From positions 248,583 through 312,582 of the forward strand of contig NZ_CADFDU010000005.1 in NCBI RefSeq assembly GCF_902833045.1: 64,000 nt of DNA. Reading direction: 5' to 3'. Under the pieces are notes generated by a model. The model made no database searches, had not been told where the DNA came from, and saw only the letters and a list, made by a program, of their open reading frames with translations. Positions 19,055 to 29,571 of the stretch are shown one piece after another; within the stretch, counting starts at the first letter, position 1, and each line of letters opens with the position of its first letter. The translations under genes were made by a program, and so were the position numbers. Origin of the DNA: Burkholderia sp. BCC0322. GTDB taxonomy: Bacteria; Pseudomonadota; Gammaproteobacteria; Burkholderiales; Burkholderiaceae.

Positions 19055-19387
19055 ATGCAACTTCAAACCGGTAACCTGTTCGCCACCGAAGGCCGGCGCG
19101 GCGGCGATGAGCAAATCGATCTCCTCGTCACGGGCCGGCATCTGAACGTAGAGCGAATCGTATCGATGGGGCACACGAGCCCCGACGGCTTTTGGTATGA
19201 CGACTCACGCGCCGAATGGGTCGTGTTGCTGTCGGGCGCAGCCGTACTCGAATTCGAAGAAGGCCCGACGCGCCATGAAATGCACCCGGGCGACTACGTG
19301 CTGATCGAGCCGAATTGCCGCCATCGCGTTGCGTGGACGCACGAAGAAACGCAATCCGTCTGGCTTGCGATTTATTACGAACGTTGA
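19055..19387 (+). CDS. Small cupin-domain protein
   Basis: A 110-residue single-domain cupin. The first cupin motif is degenerate (PDGFWYDDSRAEWVVLLSGA, where the usual HxH is replaced). The second is recognisable as MHPGDYVLIEPNCRHRVAWT. It probably has a barrel fold with an altered or absent metal site. The ATG at 19055 follows GAGG at a workable distance. Function unknown; such proteins often bind small metabolites. No operon partner. Confidence 0.8.
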   Translation: MQLQTGNLFATEGRRGGDEQIDLLVTGRHLNVERIVSMGHTSPDGFWYDDSRAEWVVLLSGAAVLEFEEGPTRHEMHPGDYVLIEPNCRHRVAWTHEETQSVWLAIYYER

Positions 19388-19549
19388 ATCAGGAAATATT
19401 GGGCGGACTGCGATCGGGCGCGTAGCATGCCGCCACGCGCCGAATGAGACAAAGCTTCATCAACCGGAACGGTCTTTGAATACCGCCGGTATCGATGCCC
19501 AAAAAACAGGACGGCGCGCTGAACCGCACGCCGTTGCACGTCTGGAATC

Positions 19550-19849
19550 TTATTCCTGGATCAGGAATCGATTGCGATTCTTCGCGTCCTTGATCCATGC
19601 GGGCGCGCGACCACGGCCCGACCAGGTTGCCCCGGTCTTCGGGTCGCGATACTTTGCCTGCACGGGGGCGGCCGCTTGCTTGGCCGGTCGACCACGGCGC
19701 GTACCGAAAATGTCTTTCTCGGTAATGCCGAATTCCGCCACCTTGGTGCGGATGTCGTCGACGATCGCCTGGAATTCCGCGGCACGTGCAGCTTCGGCTT
19801 TTTCGGCCAAAGCTTCCATTTGGGCTTTCAGTTCCTTGTACGTTGCCAT
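19550..19849 (-). CDS. H-NS family nucleoid-associated protein
   Basis: Canonical Burkholderia-type H-NS of 99 residues. An N-terminal oligomerisation helix (ATYKELKAQMEALAEKAEAA) is followed by a GTRRGRPAKQ AT-hook-like linker and the DNA-binding end KYRDPKTGATWSGRGRAPAW. It binds and silences AT-rich DNA. It is monocistronic, and its own upstream region (19850-20131) is AT-rich. AT-rich candidate targets in this window are 4833-5238 and 53918-54531. Confidence 0.93.
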   Translation of the reverse strand: MATYKELKAQMEALAEKAEAARAAEFQAIVDDIRTKVAEFGITEKDIFGTRRGRPAKQAAAPVQAKYRDPKTGATWSGRGRAPAWIKDAKNRNRFLIQE

Positions 19850-20131
19850 GTATCACTCTTCAGGTTGAGTACACACATGATAGCGGTTTCAGCGGAAAAT
19901 TTTGAGGAAATTCTCTTCCACGACGCGTTTTGTTGTCGATAAGACGACACGGGACTGCTTCGAACACCTGAAAAGTGTGTCATGTTTGAGAAATCGTAGA
20001 GGCTTACCCGGAGACTTTTAACGGCAGCGGCACGTCGCTTTGACCGTTCCCGGCGGGTTTTCTTCTTGAAGACAAGCGGCGCAAACTTAACTACGCTTTA
20101 CATTTTTTCTGAAGTATCGGGGAATTCACCC

Positions 20132-20620
20132 ATGAACAGAGACGATAAGCTGAGCCGGATCGCGGCCGAATTCGGCTTCAATCCGGACGAGGAAATCAGG
20201 ATCGGCGGAAAGTACAGGCCCGTTCTGGTCGACGGGAGCACGGCCTACATTGCCGGTCAGATTCCGCGGATCGGCGATGTGGTGCATTTCGTTGGCGTAG
20301 TGGGGGAATCCGTTTCGCTCGACGAAGCGCGCCGGGCCGCCGGCGTATCGGCGCTGCGTGCGCTCTCGCTGATCAGGAAGCACTGCGGCACGCTCGACGC
20401 GATCGCGACGGTGCCGCGCATCACCGTCTATGTGCGAAGCGCGGCTGACTTCACGATGCAAAGCGAAGTGGCTGACGGCGCATCCGATGTTCTGTACGCG
20501 GTGCTTGGCGACGCAGGCGTCCATACGCGCTCGTCGGTCGGCGTGCTGCAATTGCCCAAAGGCGCGTCGGTGGAAACGGATTTCATTTTCGGGTTGAAGC
20601 ATGGCGATGCCGATCGCTGA
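20132..20620 (+). CDS. RidA/YjgF-family protein
   Basis: A 162-residue member of the RidA (YjgF/YER057c/UK114) family, whose founding members hydrolyse reactive enamine/imine intermediates from PLP enzymes. STAYIAGQIPR, the LRALSLIRKHCGTLDAIATV block and a C-terminal GVLQLPKGASVETDFIFG are typical. The usual catalytic arginine position near residue 100 appears as YVRSAADF, with Arg present. It starts at 20132 after GGGGAA. It stands alone, so the partner enzyme is unknown. Confidence 0.85.
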   Translation: MNRDDKLSRIAAEFGFNPDEEIRIGGKYRPVLVDGSTAYIAGQIPRIGDVVHFVGVVGESVSLDEARRAAGVSALRALSLIRKHCGTLDAIATVPRITVYVRSAADFTMQSEVADGASDVLYAVLGDAGVHTRSSVGVLQLPKGASVETDFIFGLKHGDADR

Positions 20621-21411
20621 CTGCAACAGGTCGCATCTCGCGGGTGCGTAGGTTAGCGAAACATTCAGGTATCCGGCGCACGTCGTGCCTGCGAGTGACA
20701 ACGGGCACCTGCAATGCCGAAAGAAAATGAAACGGCTGGCGAACGAATTCGAGACGTCGCTCGACGAAGAGGATCTCGCGAAGGTTCAGGCGGCATTCGA
20801 TACCTGTGATGCGAACCTGCGCGGTGGGGGGGGAAGGTGGGCTGCGCTGTCGTGCGACCTGCATCGAGACGATCTCGCTCGTCGAGCAAGGGCGGGCGGA
20901 CGCTGCCGTGACCGACGCATTCGGCGTACGGCGCTCCACGTTCGCGCTCTTAGTCGTCGCGCATGGGGGCCGTGCACTACGCCCGTGCACGCCACACATC
21001 CGCGCGTCCTGTCTACCCGACGGCAGTGCACTGACTGCGCGCCGTTCAAGCGGCCGGTGCGATGGCACCTCATCGCCGGCCGGCAACCGCATACCTGCCG
21101 CGCGTCCCCGGGCTTCCCGTAACAACTGGAAATCACCGTCCCGCCAATCTCGCCCGTATCCCCACTTTGGGAGATGCGATCACCCGACAGCAAGCCTACG
21201 ATTGACCGCAGGGCATCGGGTCGGATGTCATCAGAACAAACGGACAGGCCCGCCGTTCCGTGTCGAAATCAGTGAATGCCCACGAGGTTGACTGACACAG
21301 CTTCTGCGTACGATGGCGACACGACGTGTGCGGTGAGTCGTTTGCATCGCAACACGATGGCGCGTTGATGACGGAAGGCCTGTTGTCGTATTTCGGGGAA
21401 TTTCAATCAAT
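20621..21411. other. Intergenic region with a possibly broken small reading frame
   Basis: This stretch is 791 bp. At 20728 a frame begins MKRLANEFETSLDEEDLAKV and stays protein-like for about 32 codons up to a run of eight G (20826-20833), after which it turns into low-complexity arginine-rich translation. In another frame just after the run, ETISLVEQGRADAAVTDAFG looks protein-like again. A frameshifted gene is possible but I cannot name it. The rest shows nothing. Confidence 0.35.
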
Positions 21412-21663
21412 ATGCTGGCACGAGACTATGCAGAACGAGAGCTCTCTCACATTCAGAGAATGGTCGCTCTCCTGGACAGCGAGACGAACGCTGACGATGT
21501 GTCGATGTCGGGCGCGGGGCGCGTGCGACATCCGAGCTACTGGCGCGGGCGAATCGAGGAGCTGCTGTCGGCGCCCGATGTGCCGCGCCACGTCCGGACG
21601 CTCAGCGAAGCGGTGCTCGCGAAGCTCGACGCGATGGAGATGCGGTTCGCGACGATGAAGTAA
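21412..21663 (+). CDS. Small hypothetical protein (83 aa)
   Basis: Not assigned to a family. The translation is balanced and protein-like: two amphipathic helical halves, MLARDYAERELSHIQRMVAL and HVRTLSEAVLAKLDAMEMRF, separated by a polar RVRHPSYWRGRIEELLSAPD. It has no signal or membrane segment. GGGGAA lies about 11 bases before the ATG. The codon usage matches neighbouring genes. It is convergent with hisC, whose end is 21 bp away. Confidence 0.6.
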   Translation: MLARDYAERELSHIQRMVALLDSETNADDVSMSGAGRVRHPSYWRGRIEELLSAPDVPRHVRTLSEAVLAKLDAMEMRFATMK

Positions 21664-21684
21664 ATACATCGTCGGATGCGGCGC

Positions 21685-22848
21685 TTACATGCGCTCCATC
21701 GCGTTGCCGACCGGATGGCCGGTCGCTTGTCCGGGCGTCATCACGTCAAGCAGGGCCGCGCGAAACGCAGCCATCTCCGCAGCGGTGCCGATGGACACGC
21801 GAAGATACGCCGGCGGCCCGGACTCGCGAATCAGGACGCCGTGGCGCAGGAGTCCGCTCCAGATCCGGTGCCGATCCGCAAACTCGCCGAACATCACGAA
21901 GTTGGCATCGGAATCGGCTACCGTGAGGCCCAGGCCACGCAGCCAGCGGACGGTCGAATCGCGTTCGGCCTTGATGGTCTCGACTTGCGACAGCATCTCG
22001 TCACGCGCGGCCGGCGCCGCGCAGGCCGCTGCCTGGGTAAAGGCGGACAGGTGGTAGGGCAATCGAACCAGCTTCAGCGCTTCGACGACCGCCGGCGCGC
22101 ACGCGCAATACCCGACGCGGCCGCCCGCGAACTTGAACGCCTTGCTCAACGTGCGGGTGACGACGAGCCGCGGATGCTCGGGCAGCAGCGTCACCGCGCT
22201 GGGGACGCCGTGACGCCGGAACTCCGCATAAGCTTCGTCGACGACGACCACGCCCGGCGCGACGTCGAGTATCGCGCGGATATCGTCGATCGGCAGCGCG
22301 GTGCCGGTCGGGTTGTTCGGCGACGTCAGCAGCACCACGCTCGGCTGGTGCTCGCGCATGCTGTCGAGCGCCTGACCCCGATCCAGCGCGAAATCCCGGG
22401 TGCGCGGCAACGTATGCAGGCGCGTGAAAGTCGTGCGGCAGTATTCGTCATACATGGGATACGCGGGCGTGAAGGCCAGCGCCGAACGCCCCGGGCCGCC
22501 GAATGCCTGCAGGATCTGCTGGATCACTTCATTCGAGCCGTTGGCCGCCCAGACGCGCGAGGCGTCGACCGTCACGCCGGTGTCGTGCGTCAGATACGCC
22601 GCCAGATGCGCTCGCAGCTCGGCAAAGTCGCGATCGGGATAGCGGTTCGCCGCGCGCGCCGCGTCGGCCACCGCGGTCGCGATGCGCTCGACGAGCCCGG
22701 GCGACGGCGAATACGGATTCTCGTTGACGTTCAGGCGGACCGGCACATCGAGCTGCGGCGCCCCGTACGCGTGCTGCAGCTTGAGATCCTCGCGCAGCGG
22801 TAAATCCGGCAAGGCGATTGCTTTCCAGGGTTGTGGCATCGAAAACAC
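21685..22848 (-). CDS. hisC: Histidinol-phosphate aminotransferase
   Basis: PLP-dependent class I/II aminotransferase of 387 residues, converting imidazole-acetol phosphate to histidinol phosphate in histidine synthesis. Visible: RLNVNENPYSPSPGLVER (substrate region), LLTSPNNPTGTALP, VVDEAYAEF and the PLP-lysine motif TLSKAFKFAGGRVGY. It is not in a his operon here. Family members may act on aromatic substrates instead, but the leader upstream carries four consecutive His codons and an attenuator, which strongly supports a histidine role. It is probably a second copy, the main one being in the his operon elsewhere. Confidence 0.9.
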   Translation of the reverse strand: MFSMPQPWKAIALPDLPLREDLKLQHAYGAPQLDVPVRLNVNENPYSPSPGLVERIATAVADAARAANRYPDRDFAELRAHLAAYLTHDTGVTVDASRVWAANGSNEVIQQILQAFGGPGRSALAFTPAYPMYDEYCRTTFTRLHTLPRTRDFALDRGQALDSMREHQPSVVLLTSPNNPTGTALPIDDIRAILDVAPGVVVVDEAYAEFRRHGVPSAVTLLPEHPRLVVTRTLSKAFKFAGGRVGYCACAPAVVEALKLVRLPYHLSAFTQAAACAAPAARDEMLSQVETIKAERDSTVRWLRGLGLTVADSDANFVMFGEFADRHRIWSGLLRHGVLIRESGPPAYLRVSIGTAAEMAAFRAALLDVMTPGQATGHPVGNAMERM

Positions 22849-22893
22849 TCCATACGGGTTCGATTGATCGGCGCGGCGGGTTTATGAGGCGGC

Positions 22894-22923
22894 AAAAAAC
22901 AAAAAAGGCGCCGGAGGCGCCTT
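22894..22923 (-). terminator. Intrinsic terminator in the hisC leader
   Basis: On the minus strand AAGGCGCC and GGCGCCTT (22905-22923) form an 8-bp stem with a TCC loop, followed by TTTTTTGTTTTTT. It lies between the leader peptide and hisC, 46-75 bp upstream of the hisC start. It would stop transcription before hisC unless an upstream pairing prevents it. Confidence 0.88.
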
Positions 22924-23005
22924 GGTTGTCGTCTTGATCGGGCATTCACCCGACGCAATTGCTAGATGCGAAACGAACCACGGCGCAACCGGGGGCGGCC
23001 GTGGT
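22917..23005 (-). promoter_or_regulatory. Alternative RNA pairings of a histidine attenuator
   Basis: Minus-strand RNA segments: region 1 ACCACGGC (22998-23005, inside the His codons), region 2 GCGCCGTGGTT (22976-22986), region 3 AACCAAGGCGC (22917-22927) and region 4 within the terminator. Region 2 can pair with region 1 over 8 bp. It can instead pair with region 3 over 10 of 11 bp, which would break the 3:4 terminator. A small hairpin TCGGG/CCCGA (22938-22953) lies between 2 and 3. The leader stop codon is downstream of region 2, so an unstalled ribosome would mask region 2 and let the terminator form. Confidence 0.82.
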
Positions 23006-23054
23006 GATGGTGCAGCGAGAGCGTGGTGTTTCGAATCGTCATGCGCCGCATCAT
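22962..23054 (-). CDS. hisL: Histidine leader peptide (HHHH)
   Basis: Short leader read on the minus strand. ATG codons lie at 23054, 23051 and 23042 and the TAG is at 22962-22964, giving 26 residues from the last ATG or 30 from the first. The sequence includes LSLHHHHGRPRLRRG. The four His codons (CAC CAT CAC CAC) occupy 23001-23012. Their position overlaps attenuator region 1, as in enterobacterial hisL. No strong Shine-Dalgarno is visible, so the exact start is unsure. This frame is too short to be found by ordinary gene calling. The symbol is by analogy. Confidence 0.8.
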   Translation of the reverse strand: MMRRMTIRNTTLSLHHHHGRPRLRRGSFRI

Positions 23055-23256
23055 GGCATGCCGTGATCCGGATGAAAAGCGATCGGCATCGCGTGTGCCG
23101 GAAAAACGGCCATTACAAGCGGCCATTACATCAGACGATAAACGGTAACAAACGTGGTATTTCGATCAAGCGCAAACGAGTGATTCAAACGTTGGCGCCG
23201 ATTGACTAAGATGCGCAGAAGACGTTCGACAAAAACGCACGGCGCGGGGTGGCCAG
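23055..23256. promoter_or_regulatory. Divergent promoter region of hisC leader and LuxR gene
   Basis: This 202 bp must contain the promoters of both transcripts. On the minus strand a TTGTTA followed 17 bases later by TAATGG is a possible but weak promoter for the leader. An 11-bp direct repeat CGGCCATTACA occurs at 23107-23117 and 23120-23130, a 13-bp period that could mark a binding site. Confidence 0.45.
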
Positions 23257-24348
23257 ATGCAAATGAACGGATTGATTCCATCGGCATGGGTCGATGACGT
23301 CTATGCTGCGGCACTCGGCGATCAGCGATGGGAAACGGTGCTGGACGGGCTGCGATCGTGGGTCGGCGTGCGCATGGTCACGCTGCTGTCGTTCGACGAC
23401 GCGGCGCGGGTGCCGGCGATCGAGCAGGCGGCGGGTGACGACGCGTCATGGGTCGCCGCGTGTTACCACGCCTACAACACCGAGTTCTATCTGTACGACC
23501 CGGTCGTGCCGGTTGCCGCCAACTGGCCGACGGGCCGCTGGTTCGAGGACGTCAAGCACCTGTCTGCGCACCAGCGCGCGCACAGCGCGTTCTACCAGGA
23601 ATTCCTTCACCCTTACGGGCTCGGCAGCATCTCGGGCCTGTACATCCTTCGCAGCGAGGGCGCCGGCGCATTCCTCAGCGTCCAGAGCGGCCCCGAATCG
23701 CAAGGCCTTTCCGATGACCAGCGCCACGCGATCGAAACCATGGGAATGCACATCGGCCGCGCGCTGCAGATCCAGGCACGGATCGGCGCGCTCGAGGCAC
23801 GCGTGGCCGCCGCCGAATCGGCGCTCGACGCGATTCCGGTGCCGGTGTTCCTGCTCGGCGAGCAGCGTGAGCTGCGCTACACGAATCGCGCGGCCGATCA
23901 ACTGCTCGCGGCGGAACCGGCGCTGCGGGTCGTGAACGGGCGATTCGCGCCGGAAGGCTGTGTCGACGATGCGCAATGGCGGCACGCGTACGCGCGCGGC
24001 GGGCTGCTGTTGCGGCGCTCGACGGGCGAGCCGCTGCCGCTGGCGCTGATGCCGGTGCCCGAGCAGTCGCGGCTGATGCGAGAGCGGCCGGGCGTCGCGA
24101 CGTTGATGACGGCCGCCGACCTGCGTTCGCCGTCGGCCCGCGCGCAACGGCTGCGCGTGTTCTACGGGCTGTCGTCGGCCGAAGCCGATCTCGCCGTGCT
24201 GCTGTGCTGCGACGGGCTGTCGCCGCAGGAGTGCGCCGGGTTGCGCGGCGTGTCGATCGGCACGATCCGCACGCAGATCAAATCGATCTACGCGAAGACG
24301 GCAGTGGCGCGCGCGGCGCAACTGACATCGCTCGTCATGCAGACGTGA
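23257..24348 (+). CDS. LuxR-family transcriptional regulator
   Basis: A 363-residue regulator with a long N-terminal sensory part and a C-terminal LuxR/FixJ helix-turn-helix (about 295-360), visible as LSSAEADLAVLLCCDGLSPQ and GVSIGTIRTQIKSIYAKT. A PAS-like segment lies at about 185-290 (IPVPVFLLGEQRELRYTNRA). It lacks the acyl-homoserine-lactone-binding signature, so it is not a quorum-sensing LuxR. It diverges from hisC. The next gene downstream in the same direction is the TRAP transporter, 506 bp away, which is a possible target. Confidence 0.85.
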   Translation: MQMNGLIPSAWVDDVYAAALGDQRWETVLDGLRSWVGVRMVTLLSFDDAARVPAIEQAAGDDASWVAACYHAYNTEFYLYDPVVPVAANWPTGRWFEDVKHLSAHQRAHSAFYQEFLHPYGLGSISGLYILRSEGAGAFLSVQSGPESQGLSDDQRHAIETMGMHIGRALQIQARIGALEARVAAAESALDAIPVPVFLLGEQRELRYTNRAADQLLAAEPALRVVNGRFAPEGCVDDAQWRHAYARGGLLLRRSTGEPLPLALMPVPEQSRLMRERPGVATLMTAADLRSPSARAQRLRVFYGLSSAEADLAVLLCCDGLSPQECAGLRGVSIGTIRTQIKSIYAKTAVARAAQLTSLVMQT

Positions 24349-26410
<2,062 letters not shown>

Positions 26411-26414
26411 CGCC

Positions 26415-27767
26415 ATGGAACTCGCGATCCTGTCCGTCAGTTTTCTGATTTTCCTCTTGCTGGGCGTGCCCGTGTCGTTCGCGCTCGGGATAGCCTGCGT
26501 GCTGACCTATATGGTCGAAGGCTTGCCGATCGCGACCGCGATGCAGGCCATGATCTCGGGGATGAATGCGTTCTCGTTCCTCGCGGTGCCGTTCTTCATC
26601 TTCTCCGGCGAACTGATGCTGCACGGCGGCATCGCGGACCGGATCCTGCGCTTCGCGCAGGCAACGGTCGGCCACTTCCGCGGCGGCCTCGGGATGGCGA
26701 ACGTCGTTGCCTGTACGCTGTTCGGCGGCGTGTCGGGCTCGCCGACCGCCGATACGTCGGCGATGGGCGGCGTGGTGATTCCGCTGATGAAGCGCGAAGG
26801 CTACAGCGCCGCGTACGCGGTCAACGTGACGACGCATGCGTCGCTCGCCGGCGCGCTGATGCCGACGTCGACCAACATGATCATCTACGCGTTCGCCGCG
26901 CAGGGCATCACCGGCATGCTGCACGGCCAGCCGGTGAGCGGCGTGTCGATCGGCGACCTGCTGTTCTCGGGGCTGCTGCCGGTGTTGTGGGTGATGGGCT
27001 TCGTGCTCGCCGCCGCGTACTGGCAGGCCGTGCGCCACGGCTATCCGCGCCGTGAAGACGGTTCGTCCGCGCTGCCCGCGTTTCCCGGCTGGTATGCGGT
27101 GCTGCGCAGCTTCGTCGGCGCGGTGCCCGGCCTGATGGTGATCGCGATCATCCTCGTGTGTGTCGCGAAGGGGATCGCCACCGCGACCGAAGCGGCCGCG
27201 ATCGCCGTCGTGTACTCGCTCGTGCTGACCGCGGTGGTCTACCGGACGCTGACGGCCGAGAAGCTGCGCCGCGCGCTGTCGCATGCGGCGCGCACGACGG
27301 GTGTCGTGCTGCTGCTGATCGCGGTGTCCAACATGCTGCGCTTCCAGATGTCGTACCTCGAGATCCCGGATGCGATCGAAGGGCTGCTGAAGCAGTCGAC
27401 CGCAGCGCCCTGGCTGATGCTGCTGTACATCAACATCATCCAGGTGTTCCTCGGCACGTTCGTCGACATGGCCGCGCACATCCTGATCACGACGCCGCTG
27501 TTCCTGCCGATCGCGATGGCGTGCGGCGTCGGGCCGGTGCAGTTCGGGATAATGCTGCTGCTGAACTGCTCGCTCGGCCTCGTGCACCCGCCGATCGGCT
27601 CGGTGCAGTTCGTCGGCTGCGCGATCGGCAACGTGTCGATCGGCGAGACCACGAAGATGGCGTGGCCGTATTACCTCGCGATCTTCAGTGCGATCAACAT
27701 CGTCACGTACCTGCCGTTCTTCTCGACCTGGCTGCCGAGCCTGATCAGCGGGCACGCGGTGTTCTGA
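26415..27767 (+). CDS. dctM: TRAP transporter large permease (DctM family)
   Basis: Ion-coupled transport subunit of 450 residues with about a dozen hydrophobic segments in the inner membrane. The family's Gly/Ser-rich loop FGGVSGSPTADTSAMGGVVI, TEAAAIAVVYSL and NCSLGLVHPPIGSVQF are all present. It is the last gene of the dctP-Q-M operon, ending just before a strong hairpin that separates it from the convergent afc operon. Confidence 0.92.
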   Translation: MELAILSVSFLIFLLLGVPVSFALGIACVLTYMVEGLPIATAMQAMISGMNAFSFLAVPFFIFSGELMLHGGIADRILRFAQATVGHFRGGLGMANVVACTLFGGVSGSPTADTSAMGGVVIPLMKREGYSAAYAVNVTTHASLAGALMPTSTNMIIYAFAAQGITGMLHGQPVSGVSIGDLLFSGLLPVLWVMGFVLAAAYWQAVRHGYPRREDGSSALPAFPGWYAVLRSFVGAVPGLMVIAIILVCVAKGIATATEAAAIAVVYSLVLTAVVYRTLTAEKLRRALSHAARTTGVVLLLIAVSNMLRFQMSYLEIPDAIEGLLKQSTAAPWLMLLYINIIQVFLGTFVDMAAHILITTPLFLPIAMACGVGPVQFGIMLLLNCSLGLVHPPIGSVQFVGCAIGNVSIGETTKMAWPYYLAIFSAINIVTYLPFFSTWLPSLISGHAVF

Positions 27768-27820
27768 CTCTCCGATCGCATGCCTCGCCCGACGCGGCGC
27801 CTGACGACCGAGGTTGTCCG

Positions 27821-27844
27821 GCGCCGCGGTTGTTTCCGCGGCGC
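27821..27844. terminator. Hairpin between the convergent TRAP and afc operons
   Basis: GCGCCGCGG (27821-27829) and CCGCGGCGC (27836-27844) form a perfect 9-bp GC stem with a TTGTTT loop. On the plus strand TTGTTCAATTC follows, a weak T-tract suited to ending the TRAP transcript. It is 31 bp from the end of the last leftward afc gene and may serve both directions. Confidence 0.7.
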
Positions 27845-27875
27845 TTGTTCAATTCACCGCAGGGCACCTGAACGC

Positions 27876-28118
27876 TCAATCCTGCCGCGTATCCGGCTCG
27901 CCGTGACCGCCAGCCGACCGGTCATCACGCCAATCCTCAAGCTCGCGCCACAGCGCCGGGCGCGCATGATCGCGCGGCGGCAGCCGGATCACGTAGGCCA
28001 CCCCTCGCACATTGACCACGACGCCCGAGTCGGGCAGCGTGGCCGGGATGCCGGAGAACGGCGGCTCGGCATCCGGTTCGGAAGCGGTGCCCGGGCCGGG
28101 CGGGTGTCGAAGGGTCAT
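27876..28118 (-). CDS. Small hypothetical protein (80 aa) at the end of the afc operon
   Basis: Not recognised. A proline- and acid-rich N-terminus is followed by a core SGVVVNVRGVAYVIRLPPRD and a charged tail rich in Asp, Arg and Gly. It has no signal or membrane segment. The ATG at 28118 follows GGAG and lies 32 bp after the FAD-oxidase stop, so it is probably the last cistron of the operon. It could be overlooked because a longer unrelated frame covers the same bases. Confidence 0.6.
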   Translation of the reverse strand: MTLRHPPGPGTASEPDAEPPFSGIPATLPDSGVVVNVRGVAYVIRLPPRDHARPALWRELEDWRDDRSAGGHGEPDTRQD

Positions 28119-28150
28119 GCGAATTCTCCGTGGCGCCGCGCAACGGCGCA

Positions 28151-29569
28151 TCAATAGCGGACACGCCCGATCAGACCCAGCGGGTCGACGGCGTGCTGGA
28201 CGGCGGCGGCGACCTGCCGTTGTGCGGCCGGCACATGCTTGCGGTAGTACGCGACGTTGACCGGCCCGACGCCATGCTCGGCGCTGAAGCAGCCACCGGC
28301 CCGCACCACGCGGTCGTACAGCGCGCCGCGCAGCGCCACCTGCTGCAGCGGCCCGTAGCGTTCCGCACTGGCATGCGGGATCGACACGACGAGATGACAG
28401 CCGCCGTCGCCGAAATGCCCGAACGCGTAACAGCGCAGCGACGGATGCGCGGCCGCGATCCATTGCTCGGCATCCGCGACGAACGCGGCCAGTGCGCTGC
28501 GCGGAAACGACACGTCGAACGACAGCGGCAGGCCATCCTGCGCAACCGCGGCCGGCAGTGCATCGCGGATTCGCCAGAACCGTTCGGCCGGCGCGCAGGC
28601 CGCGTCGAGCACCACGCGTTCGCCCGCCAGCGCGTCGAGTGTCGCGATCGTGCGTTCCTCGAGCAGCGCATCGAGCCCCGCCATGCCGGTCGCGATCTCG
28701 ACCAGCGCATAGCACCCAGCAGCGTCGGCGTCGAACGGAATGTGTGACGCCGGAAACGCGGCGGCGACGCAGCCGACGGCCGCCGCCGACATGAATTCGA
28801 ATGCCGACAGCATCTCGCCGAACACACGCTCGAACGCGAGCAGGCCGGCGAGCGCCGCGTCGTACGACGCGAACGCGACGAACGCGGCGCACGACGATCG
28901 TTCGAGCGGCGCGAGGGCGAACGACACGGCCGTCACGAGCCCGTTGGCGCCGTTCGCGCCGATGAAGCATTGCGTGACGTCGAAGCCCGCGTTGCGTTTG
29001 CGCAGCGGCGCGAGCGCGTCGAGCACGGTGCCCGCCGCATCGGCGAGCACGACTTCGACGCCGAGCACGTTGCGGCGCACGTCGCCGTACTTGATCAGGC
29101 GGCTGCCGCCCGCGTTGGCGCCGACGAGGCCGCCGGCCGCTGGATCGCTGCCGAGGTCGATCGGCAGGCAGAGGCCGGCTTCGGCCGCCACGCGGTTGAT
29201 GTCGGACAGCCGCACGCCGGCCTCGACCGTGATGCTGCGATTCGCCGCGTCGAACGCGCGAACGGCACGCATCCGGTCGAACGACACCACGCATTGCGTG
29301 CCGCTGCGATCGGGCACGGCGGCGCCGACGAGCCCGGTGCGCGCGCCCTGCGCGACGAGCGCGATGCGGTGCGCGACGGCGATCCGTGCGAGCGCGCTCG
29401 TGTCGGCGGTCGAGGCCGGCCGCGCGACGCCGAGCGCAATGCCGCCGTGGAGCGTCACGTCCGTCGTGTAGGGCTCGCATGCGTCGTCGGACGCACCGTC
29501 GAGCCAGCCGTCGCCGAGCGTCGCGGCGAGCGCGTGCCGCTGCGCGGTGCGGTCGGGCAACGCGCTCAT
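28151..29569 (-). CDS. afcF: FAD-linked oxidase (GlcD/D-lactate dehydrogenase family)
   Basis: Flavoprotein oxidase/dehydrogenase of 472 residues. The N-terminal FAD-binding (PCMH-type) domain covers about 30-215 and contains LPIDLGSDPAAGGLVGANAG. The C-terminal FAD-oxidase domain contains AFGHFGDGGCHLVVS and GCFSAEHGVG, the usual histidine-bearing blocks. Relatives oxidise 2-hydroxy acids; here the substrate is probably a lipid-derived hydroxy acid made by the cluster. In B. cenocepacia the matching gene, BCAS0201 (afcF), is reported to contribute to biofilm and virulence. That assignment is by position and family, from memory. Confidence 0.85.
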   Translation of the reverse strand: MSALPDRTAQRHALAATLGDGWLDGASDDACEPYTTDVTLHGGIALGVARPASTADTSALARIAVAHRIALVAQGARTGLVGAAVPDRSGTQCVVSFDRMRAVRAFDAANRSITVEAGVRLSDINRVAAEAGLCLPIDLGSDPAAGGLVGANAGGSRLIKYGDVRRNVLGVEVVLADAAGTVLDALAPLRKRNAGFDVTQCFIGANGANGLVTAVSFALAPLERSSCAAFVAFASYDAALAGLLAFERVFGEMLSAFEFMSAAAVGCVAAAFPASHIPFDADAAGCYALVEIATGMAGLDALLEERTIATLDALAGERVVLDAACAPAERFWRIRDALPAAVAQDGLPLSFDVSFPRSALAAFVADAEQWIAAAHPSLRCYAFGHFGDGGCHLVVSIPHASAERYGPLQQVALRGALYDRVVRAGGCFSAEHGVGPVNVAYYRKHVPAAQRQVAAAVQHAVDPLGLIGRVRY

Positions 29570-29571
29570 CG

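Noticed and set aside
23257-24348. LuxR protein as a quorum-sensing receptor
   Set aside because: The acyl-homoserine-lactone-binding signature is absent and no luxI-type gene is nearby.
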